This document shows positions 1-8,353 of a stretch of 64,000 nucleotides of DNA, piece by piece. A program made the position numbers and the translations under genes. The notes beneath the pieces were generated by a model that did not search any database, had not been told where the DNA came from, and was given only the letters and a program-made list of their open reading frames with translations. Position 1 is the first letter of the stretch; every line of letters begins with the position of its first letter. The stretch comes from RH-AL1 sp965198715 (GTDB taxonomy: Bacteria > Pseudomonadota > Alphaproteobacteria > Rhizobiales > Beijerinckiaceae). The DNA is taken from contig CBDAPV010000001.1 of NCBI GenBank assembly GCA_965198715.1, positions 1,116,001-1,180,000 on the forward strand, written 5' to 3'.

Positions 1-392
1 GCCTGCGACGCCGGTCCAAAGACAGGCGGCGCGATGATTTCCTGCTTCCGTCGCCGGTCCCGTTCGGGGGAGCGTGGCGACGTAAGCGCTACGATTTCCG
101 TAACCTTAACGGACACTGGTTAACGAAATGCCTCCGATCGCAGGCGGACCACGGCGAGCGTGGCGCTTCATCCTACTCGGACTGGCTGGGAACGCGGAAC
201 GCGGCACACCGGAGTGGTCACGGCCTTGAGCCGTCCGAATCACCGTTCCGCCAATATCGCATGCCGTCTGGCCACACGCACGGCAAAGCCAGCCACGGTA
301 ACAATCCCGCAACATCCTTTTGCCAGGATCGAACTGTCTCGCGGAAGCCCTGAATGGGACCCTGTCGGTCCTTTTGTGTCGCGGAGTTGCGT
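1..392. other. Left-edge region without a recognisable gene
   Basis: I found no convincing coding sequence here. One plus-strand frame stays open for much of the stretch but its translation is rich in Arg and Ser and matches nothing I recognise, and it does not look like the C-terminus of FliI, the usual upstream neighbour of fliJ. Two TTAAC repeats lie at 106-110 and 120-124 with 10 bases between the TTAA cores; this resembles a CtrA site but the spacing is wrong (CtrA prefers 7). The region presumably carries the fliJ leader or promoter. Confidence 0.4.
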
Positions 393-800
393 ATGAAGTC
401 GCGGGATTCGCTGGTGCGCCTCAAGCGCTTCCAGGTTGATGAGAAACGTCGACGGGTTGCCCAGATCGAGAGCATGGCCGCGGACTTCCTTCGGATCGCG
501 GCCGATCTCGACCGGGAGATCGCCGGCGAGGAGCAGAAGGCCGGCATCGCCGACCCGTTGCATTTCGCCTATCCGACCTACGCGCGCGCCGCCAGGGCGC
601 GCCGTGAGAACCTCGTGCGCTCGGCCGCCGAGCTCAAGGAGCAGCTCTCCGACGCTAAGAGCCTCCTTGAGGAAGCCAATGCGGAGTTGGCCAAGGCGCA
701 AGGCCTCGAAGGACGGGAGAAGAGCGCCGACCGCACCGACTTTCCGGCGCCGGTGGCGATGATGGACGGCATGATGGGTCTGCGCGCCGCCGGCGCGTGA
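393..800 (+). CDS. fliJ: Flagellar export chaperone FliJ
   Basis: The 135-residue protein is almost wholly helical and charged. It opens with MKSRDSLVRLKRFQVDEKRR and contains the segment ADPLHFAYPTYARAARARR around residues 63-80, both typical of rhizobial FliJ. FliJ is a cytoplasmic coiled-coil component of the flagellar type III export apparatus that links the ATPase FliI to the gate protein FlhA and escorts chaperones. The ATG at 393 is preceded by GGAG with a six-base spacer. No fliI or other flagellar gene is visible in the window; such genes would be expected to the left. Length fits the family. Confidence 0.85.
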   Translation: MKSRDSLVRLKRFQVDEKRRRVAQIESMAADFLRIAADLDREIAGEEQKAGIADPLHFAYPTYARAARARRENLVRSAAELKEQLSDAKSLLEEANAELAKAQGLEGREKSADRTDFPAPVAMMDGMMGLRAAGA

Positions 801-971
801 TGCGCGATCGAAGGTGCCGCCGGCCTGCCAAGGTCGGCGCGCACCGTCGACGGATGGCCGGTCGAGCCCTTCAAAAGCGTCGAGCGACCCCGCTTTCGGT
901 GCGTTGGCCCCTATGCTAGACACCGCGGCCCGCGGGCTCACGAGCCCCACAGCCGAAAGAACATCGTCCCG

Positions 972-1493
972 ATGAGCGAACGTCGCTCCAGCTTCGACTA
1001 CCAACAGTTGCTTGCCTGCGGGCGCGGCGATCTGTTCGGGCCCGGCAACGCCCAGCTGCCGCTGCCACCGATGCTGATGTTCGACAGCATCTCCGAACTA
1101 TCGGAAGAGGGCGGACCCGCCGGCAAGGGTCACATCCGCGCCGAGTTCGAGATCAAGCCGGACCTCTGGTTCTTCGGCTGCCATTTCAAGAACGATCCGG
1201 TGATGCCGGGCTGCCTCGGCCTCGATGCGCTGTGGCAGCTGCTCGGCTTCTATCTCGGCTGGCTGGGTTTGCCCGGTCGCGGCCGCGCGCTCGGCGTGGG
1301 CGAGGTGAAGTTCACCGACCAGGTCCTGCCCTCCGTCAAGAGGGTGATCTACGGCGTCGACCTCAAGCGGGTCTTCCGCAGAAAGCTGACTCTGGGCATC
1401 GCCGACGGGTGGTTGGAAGCCGACGGCGCGCGCATATACGAGGCGAAGGACCTTAAGGTCGGCCTGTTCCAGGCCGATTCCGTCCCGGCTTGA
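972..1493 (+). CDS. fabA: 3-hydroxydecanoyl-ACP dehydratase/isomerase FabA
   Basis: FabA dehydrates 3-hydroxyacyl-ACP and isomerises trans-2- to cis-3-decenoyl-ACP, the branch point to unsaturated fatty acids. The 173-residue hot-dog-fold protein has the signature GCHFKNDPVMPGCLGLDALWQ around residues 69-89, with the catalytic His in GCHF and the catalytic Asp in GLDALWQ. Length matches the family (about 170). It is the first gene of a fabA-fabB-fabI operon; in many rhizobia irr lies just upstream, but here the upstream gene is fliJ. TATGCT at about 913 could be a -10 element, but I see no good -35. Confidence 0.95.
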   Translation: MSERRSSFDYQQLLACGRGDLFGPGNAQLPLPPMLMFDSISELSEEGGPAGKGHIRAEFEIKPDLWFFGCHFKNDPVMPGCLGLDALWQLLGFYLGWLGLPGRGRALGVGEVKFTDQVLPSVKRVIYGVDLKRVFRRKLTLGIADGWLEADGARIYEAKDLKVGLFQADSVPA

Positions 1494-1563
1494 GGCCGCG
1501 GACCCTTCGCCCCGTCGGCCGCCATCGCGGCGGCGCGCCGGCGGCAATCGAGCGGAGAACAGC

Positions 1564-2784
1564 ATGAGGCGCGTCGTCGTGACCGGGATGGGGATCGTCT
1601 CCCCCATCGGCAACTCGACACAGGCCGTGCTCGCCTCCCTGCGCGAGGCCAAGTCGGGCATCTCAGCGGCGGAGAGGTTCAGGGAGCTCGGCTTCCGCAG
1701 CCAGGTGCAGGGCGCGCCTTCGGACGACGGGATGGCGACGGTCGACCGCCGCGCGATGCGCTTCCACGGCGGCGGCACCGCCTGGGCGCATCTGGCGATG
1801 GAGCAGGCCATCCGCGACTCCGGCCTGACGCCTGAGGAAGTATCCAACCCGCGCACCGGCATCCTGATGGGGTCGGGCGGCCCCTCGACGCGCACGATCG
1901 TGGAAGCCGCCGATATCGCTCGCGAGAAAGGACCCAAGCGCGTCGGCCCCTTCGCCGTGCCCAAGGCGATGTCCTCGACCGCCTCGGCGACGCTCGGCAC
2001 CTGGTTCAAGATCAAGGGCGCGAGCTACTCGATCTCATCGGCCTGCGCGACCTCGAACCATTGCATCGGCAACGCCTACGAGATGATCCAGTACGGCAAG
2101 CAGGACATCATGTTCGCCGGCGGCTGCGAGGAGCTCGACTGGACGCTGGCCGTCCTTTTCGATGCGATGGGTGCGATGTCGTCCAACTTCAACGATACCC
2201 CGACCCGCGCCTCGCGCGCCTTCGACAAGAACCGCGATGGCTTCGTCATCGCCGGCGGCGCCGGCGTGCTCGTGCTCGAGGATCACGAGCACGCCAAGGC
2301 CCGCGGTGCGCGGATCTACGGCGAGATCGCCGGCTACGGGCTGACGTCGGACGGCCACGATATGGTCGCGCCTTCGGGCGAAGGCGCGGAACGCTGCATG
2401 CGCATGGCGATCGCCGGTCTCAAGGCGCCGATCGACTACATCAACCCACACGCCACCTCGACCCTGGTCGGCGACGCCCGTGAGATCGAGGCGGTCCGCC
2501 GCATCTTCGGCTCGGGCGAGACATGCCCGCCGATCTCCGCGACCAAGTCGCTGACCGGCCACTCGCAGGGCGCCACCGGTGTCCAGGAGGCCATCTACAG
2601 CCTGCTCATGATGAATTCGGGCTTCATCTGCCAGAGCGCCAACATCGACGAGATCGACCCCGATTTCGCCGACATGAACATCGTCCGCGAACGCCGCGAG
2701 GCGACGCTCGGCCACGTGCTCACGAACTCGTTCGGCTTCGGCGGCACCAACGCGGCGCTCGTGCTGAAGCATGTCGACGCCTGA
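1564..2784 (+). CDS. fabB: 3-oxoacyl-ACP synthase I FabB
   Basis: Beta-ketoacyl-ACP synthase I elongates acyl-ACP with malonyl-ACP and is needed to extend cis-3-decenoyl-ACP. The 406-residue thiolase-fold protein carries the Cys-His-His triad: Cys in SSACATSNHC (near residue 163), His in NPHATST (near 298) and His in LTGHSQGATG (near 333). The C-terminal NSFGFGGTNAALV motif is present. It starts 70 bases after fabA and its stop lies 16 bases before the fabI start, so the three genes are probably cotranscribed. Full length for the family. Confidence 0.95.
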   Translation: MRRVVVTGMGIVSPIGNSTQAVLASLREAKSGISAAERFRELGFRSQVQGAPSDDGMATVDRRAMRFHGGGTAWAHLAMEQAIRDSGLTPEEVSNPRTGILMGSGGPSTRTIVEAADIAREKGPKRVGPFAVPKAMSSTASATLGTWFKIKGASYSISSACATSNHCIGNAYEMIQYGKQDIMFAGGCEELDWTLAVLFDAMGAMSSNFNDTPTRASRAFDKNRDGFVIAGGAGVLVLEDHEHAKARGARIYGEIAGYGLTSDGHDMVAPSGEGAERCMRMAIAGLKAPIDYINPHATSTLVGDAREIEAVRRIFGSGETCPPISATKSLTGHSQGATGVQEAIYSLLMMNSGFICQSANIDEIDPDFADMNIVRERREATLGHVLTNSFGFGGTNAALVLKHVDA

Positions 2785-2800
2785 CCCCGGAGGCACGGGC

Positions 2801-3640
2801 ATGATGGCCGGCGGCGGGCTCATGGCCGGCAAGCGCGGGCTGATCATGGGCGTCGCCAACGATCACTCCATCGCTTTCGGCATCGCTCGGACCTTACGGG
2901 AGCACGGCGCAGAGCTGGCCTTCTCCTATCAGGGCGAAGCCCTGGGCAAGCGTGTGCGCCCGCTGGCCGCAAGCCTCGGCTCGACGCGGGTCCTACCCTG
3001 CGACGTCGAGGATCTCGCCTCCGTCGATGCGCTGTTCGCGTCGCTCGCGGCGGATTGGGCCGAGATCGATTTCGTCGCTCATTGCATCGCCTACTCGGCC
3101 AAGGCCGAGCTCAAGGGGCGCTACGCCGACACGACCCGGGAGAATTTTTCGCGCACCATGCTGATCTCGGCCTTCTCCTTCACCGAGATCGCGCGGCGCG
3201 CGGCGCCGATGCTGCGGCCGGGCGGCAGCATGCTGACGCTCACCTTCGGCGGCGCCACCCGCGTCATGCCGAACTACAACGTCATGGGTATCGCCAAGGC
3301 GGCGCTGGAGGCCTCGGTGCGCTACCTTGCCGCCGACTACGGGCCGGAACGCATCCGTGTCAACGCGATCTCCGCCGGCCCGATCCGGACGCTGGCCGGC
3401 GCCGGCATCGCCGATTCGCGAGCGATGTACGCATATCAGCGCGATCACGCGCCCCTGCGCCGCTCGGTGACGATCGAGGACGTCGGCGGTGCCGCGCTCT
3501 ATCTGCTGAGCGACCTGTCGAACGGCGTCACCGGCGAGGTGCACTACGTCGACGCCGGCTACAACATCATTTCCATGCCCCACCCCGACCGGCTGAAACC
3601 GGCAGCCTCGCCGCTCGTGAACGACGATGCGACGGAATAG
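2801..3640 (+). CDS. fabI: Enoyl-ACP reductase FabI
   Basis: NAD(P)H-dependent enoyl-ACP reductase, the last step of each fatty acid elongation cycle. The short-chain dehydrogenase fold shows the FabI-type nucleotide motif GVANDHSIAFGIA near residues 17-29 and PNYNVMGIAK near 157-166 with the catalytic Tyr and Lys. A Phe (about residue 149) stands where E. coli FabI has Tyr146; Tyr156 of E. coli is conserved. I chose the ATG at 2801 because GGAGG lies seven bases upstream. An earlier in-frame ATG at 2771 would overlap the end of fabB. The C-terminus (after about 260) is a longer tail than in E. coli. Confidence 0.92.
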   Translation: MMAGGGLMAGKRGLIMGVANDHSIAFGIARTLREHGAELAFSYQGEALGKRVRPLAASLGSTRVLPCDVEDLASVDALFASLAADWAEIDFVAHCIAYSAKAELKGRYADTTRENFSRTMLISAFSFTEIARRAAPMLRPGGSMLTLTFGGATRVMPNYNVMGIAKAALEASVRYLAADYGPERIRVNAISAGPIRTLAGAGIADSRAMYAYQRDHAPLRRSVTIEDVGGAALYLLSDLSNGVTGEVHYVDAGYNIISMPHPDRLKPAASPLVNDDATE

Positions 3641-3776
3641 GCGTCATAACCGCTGTGGAATGGTGACGAGGTCGTCCGTGGCGGCGCGGTAGAGTGCGGC
3701 GGGATGGTTGCGGCCGCTGCGCAGGCCGGAGCGATGGCTGCGAACTGGACCGGGTCATCGGCGCGTGGCCGACGCG

Positions 3777-4301
3777 TTACATGGCGGCCATCTTGCGGCT
3801 GCGCCGCGACAGATAGATCGAGACGATCAGCACCAGCACCAGGCCGCCCAGGACGCCGAGCTCGGTCATCGACTGCTGGAAGTGCACCGGATCCTTGGCG
3901 CCGGACTGGTTGGCGGTGTCGACGGTGACGATGAGAATGCGCCGGACGCAGGCGATGAGGCCGACGATGAGGAACGGCTCGACGGCGATCTGGTCCCGCG
4001 CGATCGACTGGCGCACCGTGTGGAGGATCTCAACCAGCATCAGCGTGAACAGCAGTTTGTCGACGATGAGGAAGATATTGTCGGTCACGGGCCAGTGCCG
4101 CACCGCATCCCACACGCCGGCCAGCGAGCCCGACAGCAGCAGCAGGGTCGCGACGGTGAGGATCGCGCCGATACCGATCGTGATCCAGTGCTCGACATGG
4201 GTGAAGAGCCGCGTCACGGTCTCGTTCTGCGGGTCTCCGACCTGTTCCTCGCCCACGGCTTTCTCGGACGCATGCGCATCCATCATCGCCCGCTGATCCA
4301 T
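3777..4301 (-). CDS. PsiE-family inner-membrane protein
   Basis: The 174-residue protein has about four hydrophobic segments (near residues 38-58, 73-93, 105-125 and 145-165) and the pattern LMLVEILHTVRQSI followed by EPFLIVGLIACVRRILIVT, typical of the phosphate-starvation-inducible PsiE family, whose biochemical role is unknown. The N-terminal 30 residues are soluble. GAGGT lies just upstream of the ATG at 4301. It stands alone, facing fabI convergently and divergent from the MFS gene. No Pho box is obvious. Confidence 0.75.
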   Translation of the reverse strand: MDQRAMMDAHASEKAVGEEQVGDPQNETVTRLFTHVEHWITIGIGAILTVATLLLLSGSLAGVWDAVRHWPVTDNIFLIVDKLLFTLMLVEILHTVRQSIARDQIAVEPFLIVGLIACVRRILIVTVDTANQSGAKDPVHFQQSMTELGVLGGLVLVLIVSIYLSRRSRKMAAM

Positions 4302-4464
4302 CGAGACCTCCGCCCGCGTCCCTGGACAGTCTCACAGGTCGCGGCGCCGAGCGAGCCGCTTTCCGGCACCATTCGAACGGCGCGCGTCGCCTGCGTTGCT
4401 ATTGAGCCGGCTGCGACGCTAAGTGTTGCCCCTCAACGATAGAAGAATGCTGGAGGAACGAGCG

Positions 4465-5781
4465 ATGGCCATCGACGTCGCGGAGCCGGCTGCCGCCGAG
4501 GCGATCGCGCATCCCGCCTCGGTGCCGGTCATGGAAGGCACGCCCGCGACCCGCTGGATCCAGCTCGGTGCCGGCGTCGTCTGCATGGCGATGATCGCCA
4601 ATCTCCAATACGGCTGGACGCTGTTCGTCGATCCGATCGCCAAGACCAACCATTGGGACCGCGCGAGCGTGCAGCTCGCCTTCACCTTCTTCGTCATGAC
4701 CGAGACGTGGATGGTGCCGCTCAAGGCCTGGTTCGGCGACCGTTACGGGCCGAGGCCGGTCATGATGGCCGGCGCGTGCCTGATCGCGGCCGCCTGGGTC
4801 ATCAACGCCTATGCCGCCTCGCTGGGCATGCTCTACCTGGGTGCCCTGGTCGGCGGTCTCGGCGCGGCGGCGATCTACGGCACCTGCGTCGGCAACGCGC
4901 TGAAATGGTTTCCCGACAAGCGTGGCCTCGCCGCCGGCGCCACCGCCGCAGGTTTCGGCGCCGGCGCGGCGCTGACCGTGGTGCCGATCGGGAACATGAT
5001 CGCCGCGCAGGGCTACAAGCATGCCTTCCTGGTGTTCGGCATCGGGCAGGGCCTCGTCGTGCTCGCGGTTGGCCTGATGCTGCACGCGCCCAAGATTTTG
5101 CACCCACCCATGGTGCGCCGCCTGTCCATCCCTCAAGCCAAGCGCAGCGTGAAGCCGAACGAGGCGGTGCGCACCCCGGTATTCTGGCTCCTCTACGTCA
5201 TCTTCGTCCTGGTCGCCGCCGGCGGGCTGATGACGGCGGCGCAGCTGGCACCGATCGCCAGCGATTACGGGATCGCCAAGACTCCGGTGAGCCTTTTCGG
5301 GATCGGCGCGCTGGCATTGACCTTCGCGCTCTCCCTCGACCGTATCCTCGACGGCCTCGGACGCCCGCTGTTTGGCATGCTCTCCGACCGCATCGGGCGC
5401 GAGAACACGATGGCGATCGCCTTCTCGACCGCCGCCATCATGCTCCTGCTGCTCGGCCTCGCCGGACGCGATCCGTACGTGTTCATCTTCGCCTCGGCCT
5501 TCTACTTCCTGGTCTTCGGCGAGATCTACAGCCTGTTTCCGGCGACCTGCGGCGACACGTTCGGCTCGCGTTACGCCTCCACCAACGCAGGCATGCTCTA
5601 CACTGCAAAAGGCTTCGGTGCCCTGCTGGTGCCGATCGCCAGCGTGATCGCCGCGCATTACGGCTGGCGCGCCGTGTTCATGGTCACCGTCGGCTTCAAC
5701 GTCATCGCCGCGGTGCTGGCGTTGTTCGTGCTCGCTCCGGTGCGGCGGCGCTACATCGCCGAGAGCTTCATCATGCGCTGA
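4465..5781 (+). CDS. Oxalate/formate-antiporter-type MFS transporter
   Basis: This twelve-helix major facilitator protein of 438 residues resembles OxlT: NLQYGWTLFVDPI in the first helix, WFPDKRGLAAG in the central region and the motif LSDRIGREN in the loop after helix 8. OxlT exchanges external oxalate for intracellular formate across the inner membrane. The ATG at 4465 is preceded by TGGAGG at an eight-base spacing. The next gene, a fused ABC permease, begins 14 bases after the stop, so the two may share a message. A formate dehydrogenase sits about 27 kb away, which makes oxalate or formate a reasonable substrate, but specificity is inferred. Related MFS carriers transport other carboxylates. 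Confidence 0.75.
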   Translation: MAIDVAEPAAAEAIAHPASVPVMEGTPATRWIQLGAGVVCMAMIANLQYGWTLFVDPIAKTNHWDRASVQLAFTFFVMTETWMVPLKAWFGDRYGPRPVMMAGACLIAAAWVINAYAASLGMLYLGALVGGLGAAAIYGTCVGNALKWFPDKRGLAAGATAAGFGAGAALTVVPIGNMIAAQGYKHAFLVFGIGQGLVVLAVGLMLHAPKILHPPMVRRLSIPQAKRSVKPNEAVRTPVFWLLYVIFVLVAAGGLMTAAQLAPIASDYGIAKTPVSLFGIGALALTFALSLDRILDGLGRPLFGMLSDRIGRENTMAIAFSTAAIMLLLLGLAGRDPYVFIFASAFYFLVFGEIYSLFPATCGDTFGSRYASTNAGMLYTAKGFGALLVPIASVIAAHYGWRAVFMVTVGFNVIAAVLALFVLAPVRRRYIAESFIMR

Positions 5782-5795
5782 GCGGGGACGCCCGA

Positions 5796-7337
5796 GTGAG
5801 CCTGGTCACGCAGCCTCGCCGGCTTCCATCGCTCGGCTACGGCACCGTAACGCTGGGCTTCCTCGGCCTGGCGCTCCTCGCCGGCCTGAGAGCCGATCTC
5901 CGTGTCAAGGCGCTTCATCCTTGGGACGACCTCGCGCGTTTCGTTGCCGGCTTCCTGCACCCGGACGTCGCCGCCATCGCACTGCGCGAGGTGGTGCTGA
6001 CGGTCGCCTTCGCCGTGGTGGGCGTCGGCCTCGGCGCCGTCCTCGGTCTGGCACTGTCGCTGGTCTTCGCGCGGTCGCGCAGCGTGCGGGTCGTCGCCGC
6101 CTGCATGCGCTCGATCCACGAATTGTTCTGGGCGATGCTGCTGCTGCAGGTCACCGGCACCTCGGCGACGACCGGCGTGCTGGCGCTGGCGATCCCCTAC
6201 ACCGGCATCTTCGCCAAGGTCTACGCCGAGATCATGGAGGAGGCCGACCTTTCCGCCGAACGTGCCCTGCCGGTGCGCACCGGCGTCGTGTCGCGCTTCC
6301 TCTTCGTGCGCGGCCCGCTGCTGTCCCACGCCTTCCGCTCGTACCTGCTCTATCGGCTTGAATGCGGCATGCGCTCGACGCTGATCATCGGCTTCATCGG
6401 CGTGCCGACGATCGGCTTCAGCCTGGAGACCTTCTTCCAGCAGGGCGACTATCCTCAGGTCGCCGCGCTGCTTCTCGCCTTCTACCTGCTGATCGCCACG
6501 CGCGGGCTGTGGGCGCGACCGGCGACTCTGCCGTTCCTGGTCGCCGGCAGCCTCGTCGCGCTCTGGGTCCTGGTCGACGGCCTGACCGGCGATCCCGTCG
6601 GCGTGCGGCTCGCGCGCTTCTTCGCCGGCGTCGTTCCCGCCCCGATCCGCACCGGTCAAGGCACGCTCGCGGCGTGGTCCTGGCACGTTCTCGCCGGGGA
6701 AGTCGTCCCCGGACTCGTCGCGACGCTGGTCCTGTCGCAGCTCGCCGCGACGCTCTCCGCAGTAACCTCCGTTCTCCTCTTCCCCGCGATCAGCCGGCGC
6801 TTCACCGGCCGCTTCGGCCGCATCGGCGGCCGCGCCTTCCTCATCGTGCTGCGCGGCACGCCGGAATTCATTGCCGTCTACATCCTGCTGCAGCTGCTCG
6901 GCCCCTCGCTCTTGCCGGCGGTGATTGCGCTCGGACTGCACAACGGCGGCATCATCGGCTTCCTCATGGGACGTCACGCCGATGCCCTGACCTATCGCCC
7001 CGACGCGCCACCGCGGCGGATCGATCTCTACGCCTACGAGACGCTGCCGCGCCTCTACGGGCAATTCATGGCGCTGGTGCTCTACCGCTACGAGATCATC
7101 GTGCGCGAGAGCGCGATCGTTGGCATCCTCGGCATCAAGACGCTCGGCTACTACATCAATGCCGACTTCTACGAATTCAAATTCGACGAGGCCTTGGCGG
7201 TGCTGGTCGCCACGGCGGCGCTGTCCATCGCGGTCGACGCGACCTCAAGGGTCGTGCGCTGGCGTCTGCGCATCGAGACGCTGCCGACCCGGCTCGCCGC
7301 GACGCGGGATCAGTCCGCGGCCGTTGCCGCTGGATAG
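5796..7337 (+). CDS. Fused two-domain PhnE-type ABC transporter permease
   Basis: The 513-residue membrane protein contains two homologous permease domains in one chain. Each half ends with an EAA-like loop: RLECGMRSTLIIGFIGVPTIG near residues 187-207 and RYEIIVRESAIVGILGIKTLG near 431-451, the form seen in phosphonate/phosphite PhnE permeases. Two domains in one chain would form a complete transmembrane unit. No ATPase or periplasmic binding protein lies next to it, which is unusual, because phnC, phnD and phnE normally cluster. The GTG start at 5796 lies 14 bases after the MFS stop. Its 3' end overlaps convergently with epmB by 28 bases. The substrate cannot be read from sequence. Confidence 0.7.
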   Translation: MSLVTQPRRLPSLGYGTVTLGFLGLALLAGLRADLRVKALHPWDDLARFVAGFLHPDVAAIALREVVLTVAFAVVGVGLGAVLGLALSLVFARSRSVRVVAACMRSIHELFWAMLLLQVTGTSATTGVLALAIPYTGIFAKVYAEIMEEADLSAERALPVRTGVVSRFLFVRGPLLSHAFRSYLLYRLECGMRSTLIIGFIGVPTIGFSLETFFQQGDYPQVAALLLAFYLLIATRGLWARPATLPFLVAGSLVALWVLVDGLTGDPVGVRLARFFAGVVPAPIRTGQGTLAAWSWHVLAGEVVPGLVATLVLSQLAATLSAVTSVLLFPAISRRFTGRFGRIGGRAFLIVLRGTPEFIAVYILLQLLGPSLLPAVIALGLHNGGIIGFLMGRHADALTYRPDAPPRRIDLYAYETLPRLYGQFMALVLYRYEIIVRESAIVGILGIKTLGYYINADFYEFKFDEALAVLVATAALSIAVDATSRVVRWRLRIETLPTRLAATRDQSAAVAAG

Positions 7338-8353
7338 GCGTGCGTGCCGCCGCGCCAGTCGCGCACGCGGCCGTCCAGCGTCAGGTACGAAGGCCCGACC
7401 GGGACCTTGCCGTGCCCACCGGGGATGTCGAGCACGTAATGCGGCTGGCACAGGCCGGACACGCGGCCGCGCAGGGCGGCGACCAGCGCCTGGCCTTCGG
7501 CGAGGCTCAAGCGAAAGTGCGAGGTGCCCGGCGCCAGGTCGGGATGGTGCAGGTAGTACGGCTTGATGCCGGCCTCGACGAAGCCGCGCATGAGGGCTGC
7601 CAAGGTGTCGGCATCGTCGTTGACGCCGCGCAGCAGCACGCTCTGGCTGACTAGCACGCAGCCGGCGGCGGCGAGGCGCGCGCAGGCTGCGCGGGCGGCC
7701 AGCGTCAGCTCGCGCGGGTGATTGGCGTGCACCGCGACGTAGACCGTCTTGCCAGAACCAGTCAGCGTCGCGACAAGGTCGGAACGGACCTGTTCCGGCG
7801 CGGCGACCGGCAGCCTGGTGTGGACGCGGAGGATCTTCACGTGCGCGATGGCCGCGAGACGGTCCGCGACGTCGGCGAGGCGGCGCGGGGAGGCGGCGAG
7901 CGGGTCGCCGCCGGTCAGGATCACCTCCCAGATGCCAGGGCGCGCGGCGATATAGGCCATGGCCGCGGCCAGCGCAGCGGGCGAGAGCGCGCCGTCGCCG
8001 CCAGGGCCGACCATCTCGCGTCGGAAGCAGAAGCGGCAGTACACCGCGCAGACGTCGACGAGCTTCAGCAGCACGCGATCGGGATAGCGATGCACAAGAC
8101 CCTCGCAGGGCGAATGTGCGGCGTCGCCGATCGGGTCAGCGCGCTCCTGCGGCGTCGTCGTCAACTCACGCGGATCGGGCAGGTATTGGCGCGCGATCGG
8201 GTCGGCGGCATCGACCGGGTCGATCAGGGCGGCGATGTCTTCGCTGACGCCGATGGCGTAGCGCGCGCCGACACGCGCGGCATCGGCCATTGCGGCCGGC
8301 GCGATGAGGCCGCGTGCGGCCAACCCTGCCGCGTCGCGGAACGCTCGCGTCAT
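7310..8353 (-). CDS. epmB: EF-P beta-lysine modification radical-SAM enzyme (lysine 2,3-aminomutase-like) EpmB
   Basis: This radical-SAM and PLP enzyme converts (S)-alpha-lysine to (R)-beta-lysine for loading onto elongation factor P. The 347-residue protein has the cluster motif CAVYCRFCFRRE near residue 103, the GGDPL motif, and late segments such as KPYYLHHPDLAPGTSHFR seen in the KamA/EpmB family. Its ATG overlaps the stop of epmA by the classic ATGA, so the two are translationally coupled. The neighbouring epmA and efp support EpmB rather than a catabolic lysine 2,3-aminomutase. Confidence 0.9.
   Translation of the reverse strand: MTRAFRDAAGLAARGLIAPAAMADAARVGARYAIGVSEDIAALIDPVDAADPIARQYLPDPRELTTTPQERADPIGDAAHSPCEGLVHRYPDRVLLKLVDVCAVYCRFCFRREMVGPGGDGALSPAALAAAMAYIAARPGIWEVILTGGDPLAASPRRLADVADRLAAIAHVKILRVHTRLPVAAPEQVRSDLVATLTGSGKTVYVAVHANHPRELTLAARAACARLAAAGCVLVSQSVLLRGVNDDADTLAALMRGFVEAGIKPYYLHHPDLAPGTSHFRLSLAEGQALVAALRGRVSGLCQPHYVLDIPGGHGKVPVGPSYLTLDGRVRDWRGGTHAYPAATAAD

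Noticed and set aside
106..124. CtrA-binding site (paired TTAAC motifs) upstream of fliJ
   Set aside because: The spacing between TTAA cores is 10 bases, not 7, and no promoter could be placed relative to it.
300..345. Sigma-54 promoter (TGGCA ... TTGC) on the minus strand
   Set aside because: The GG-GC distance is 12 instead of 10 bases, and it points away from fliJ.
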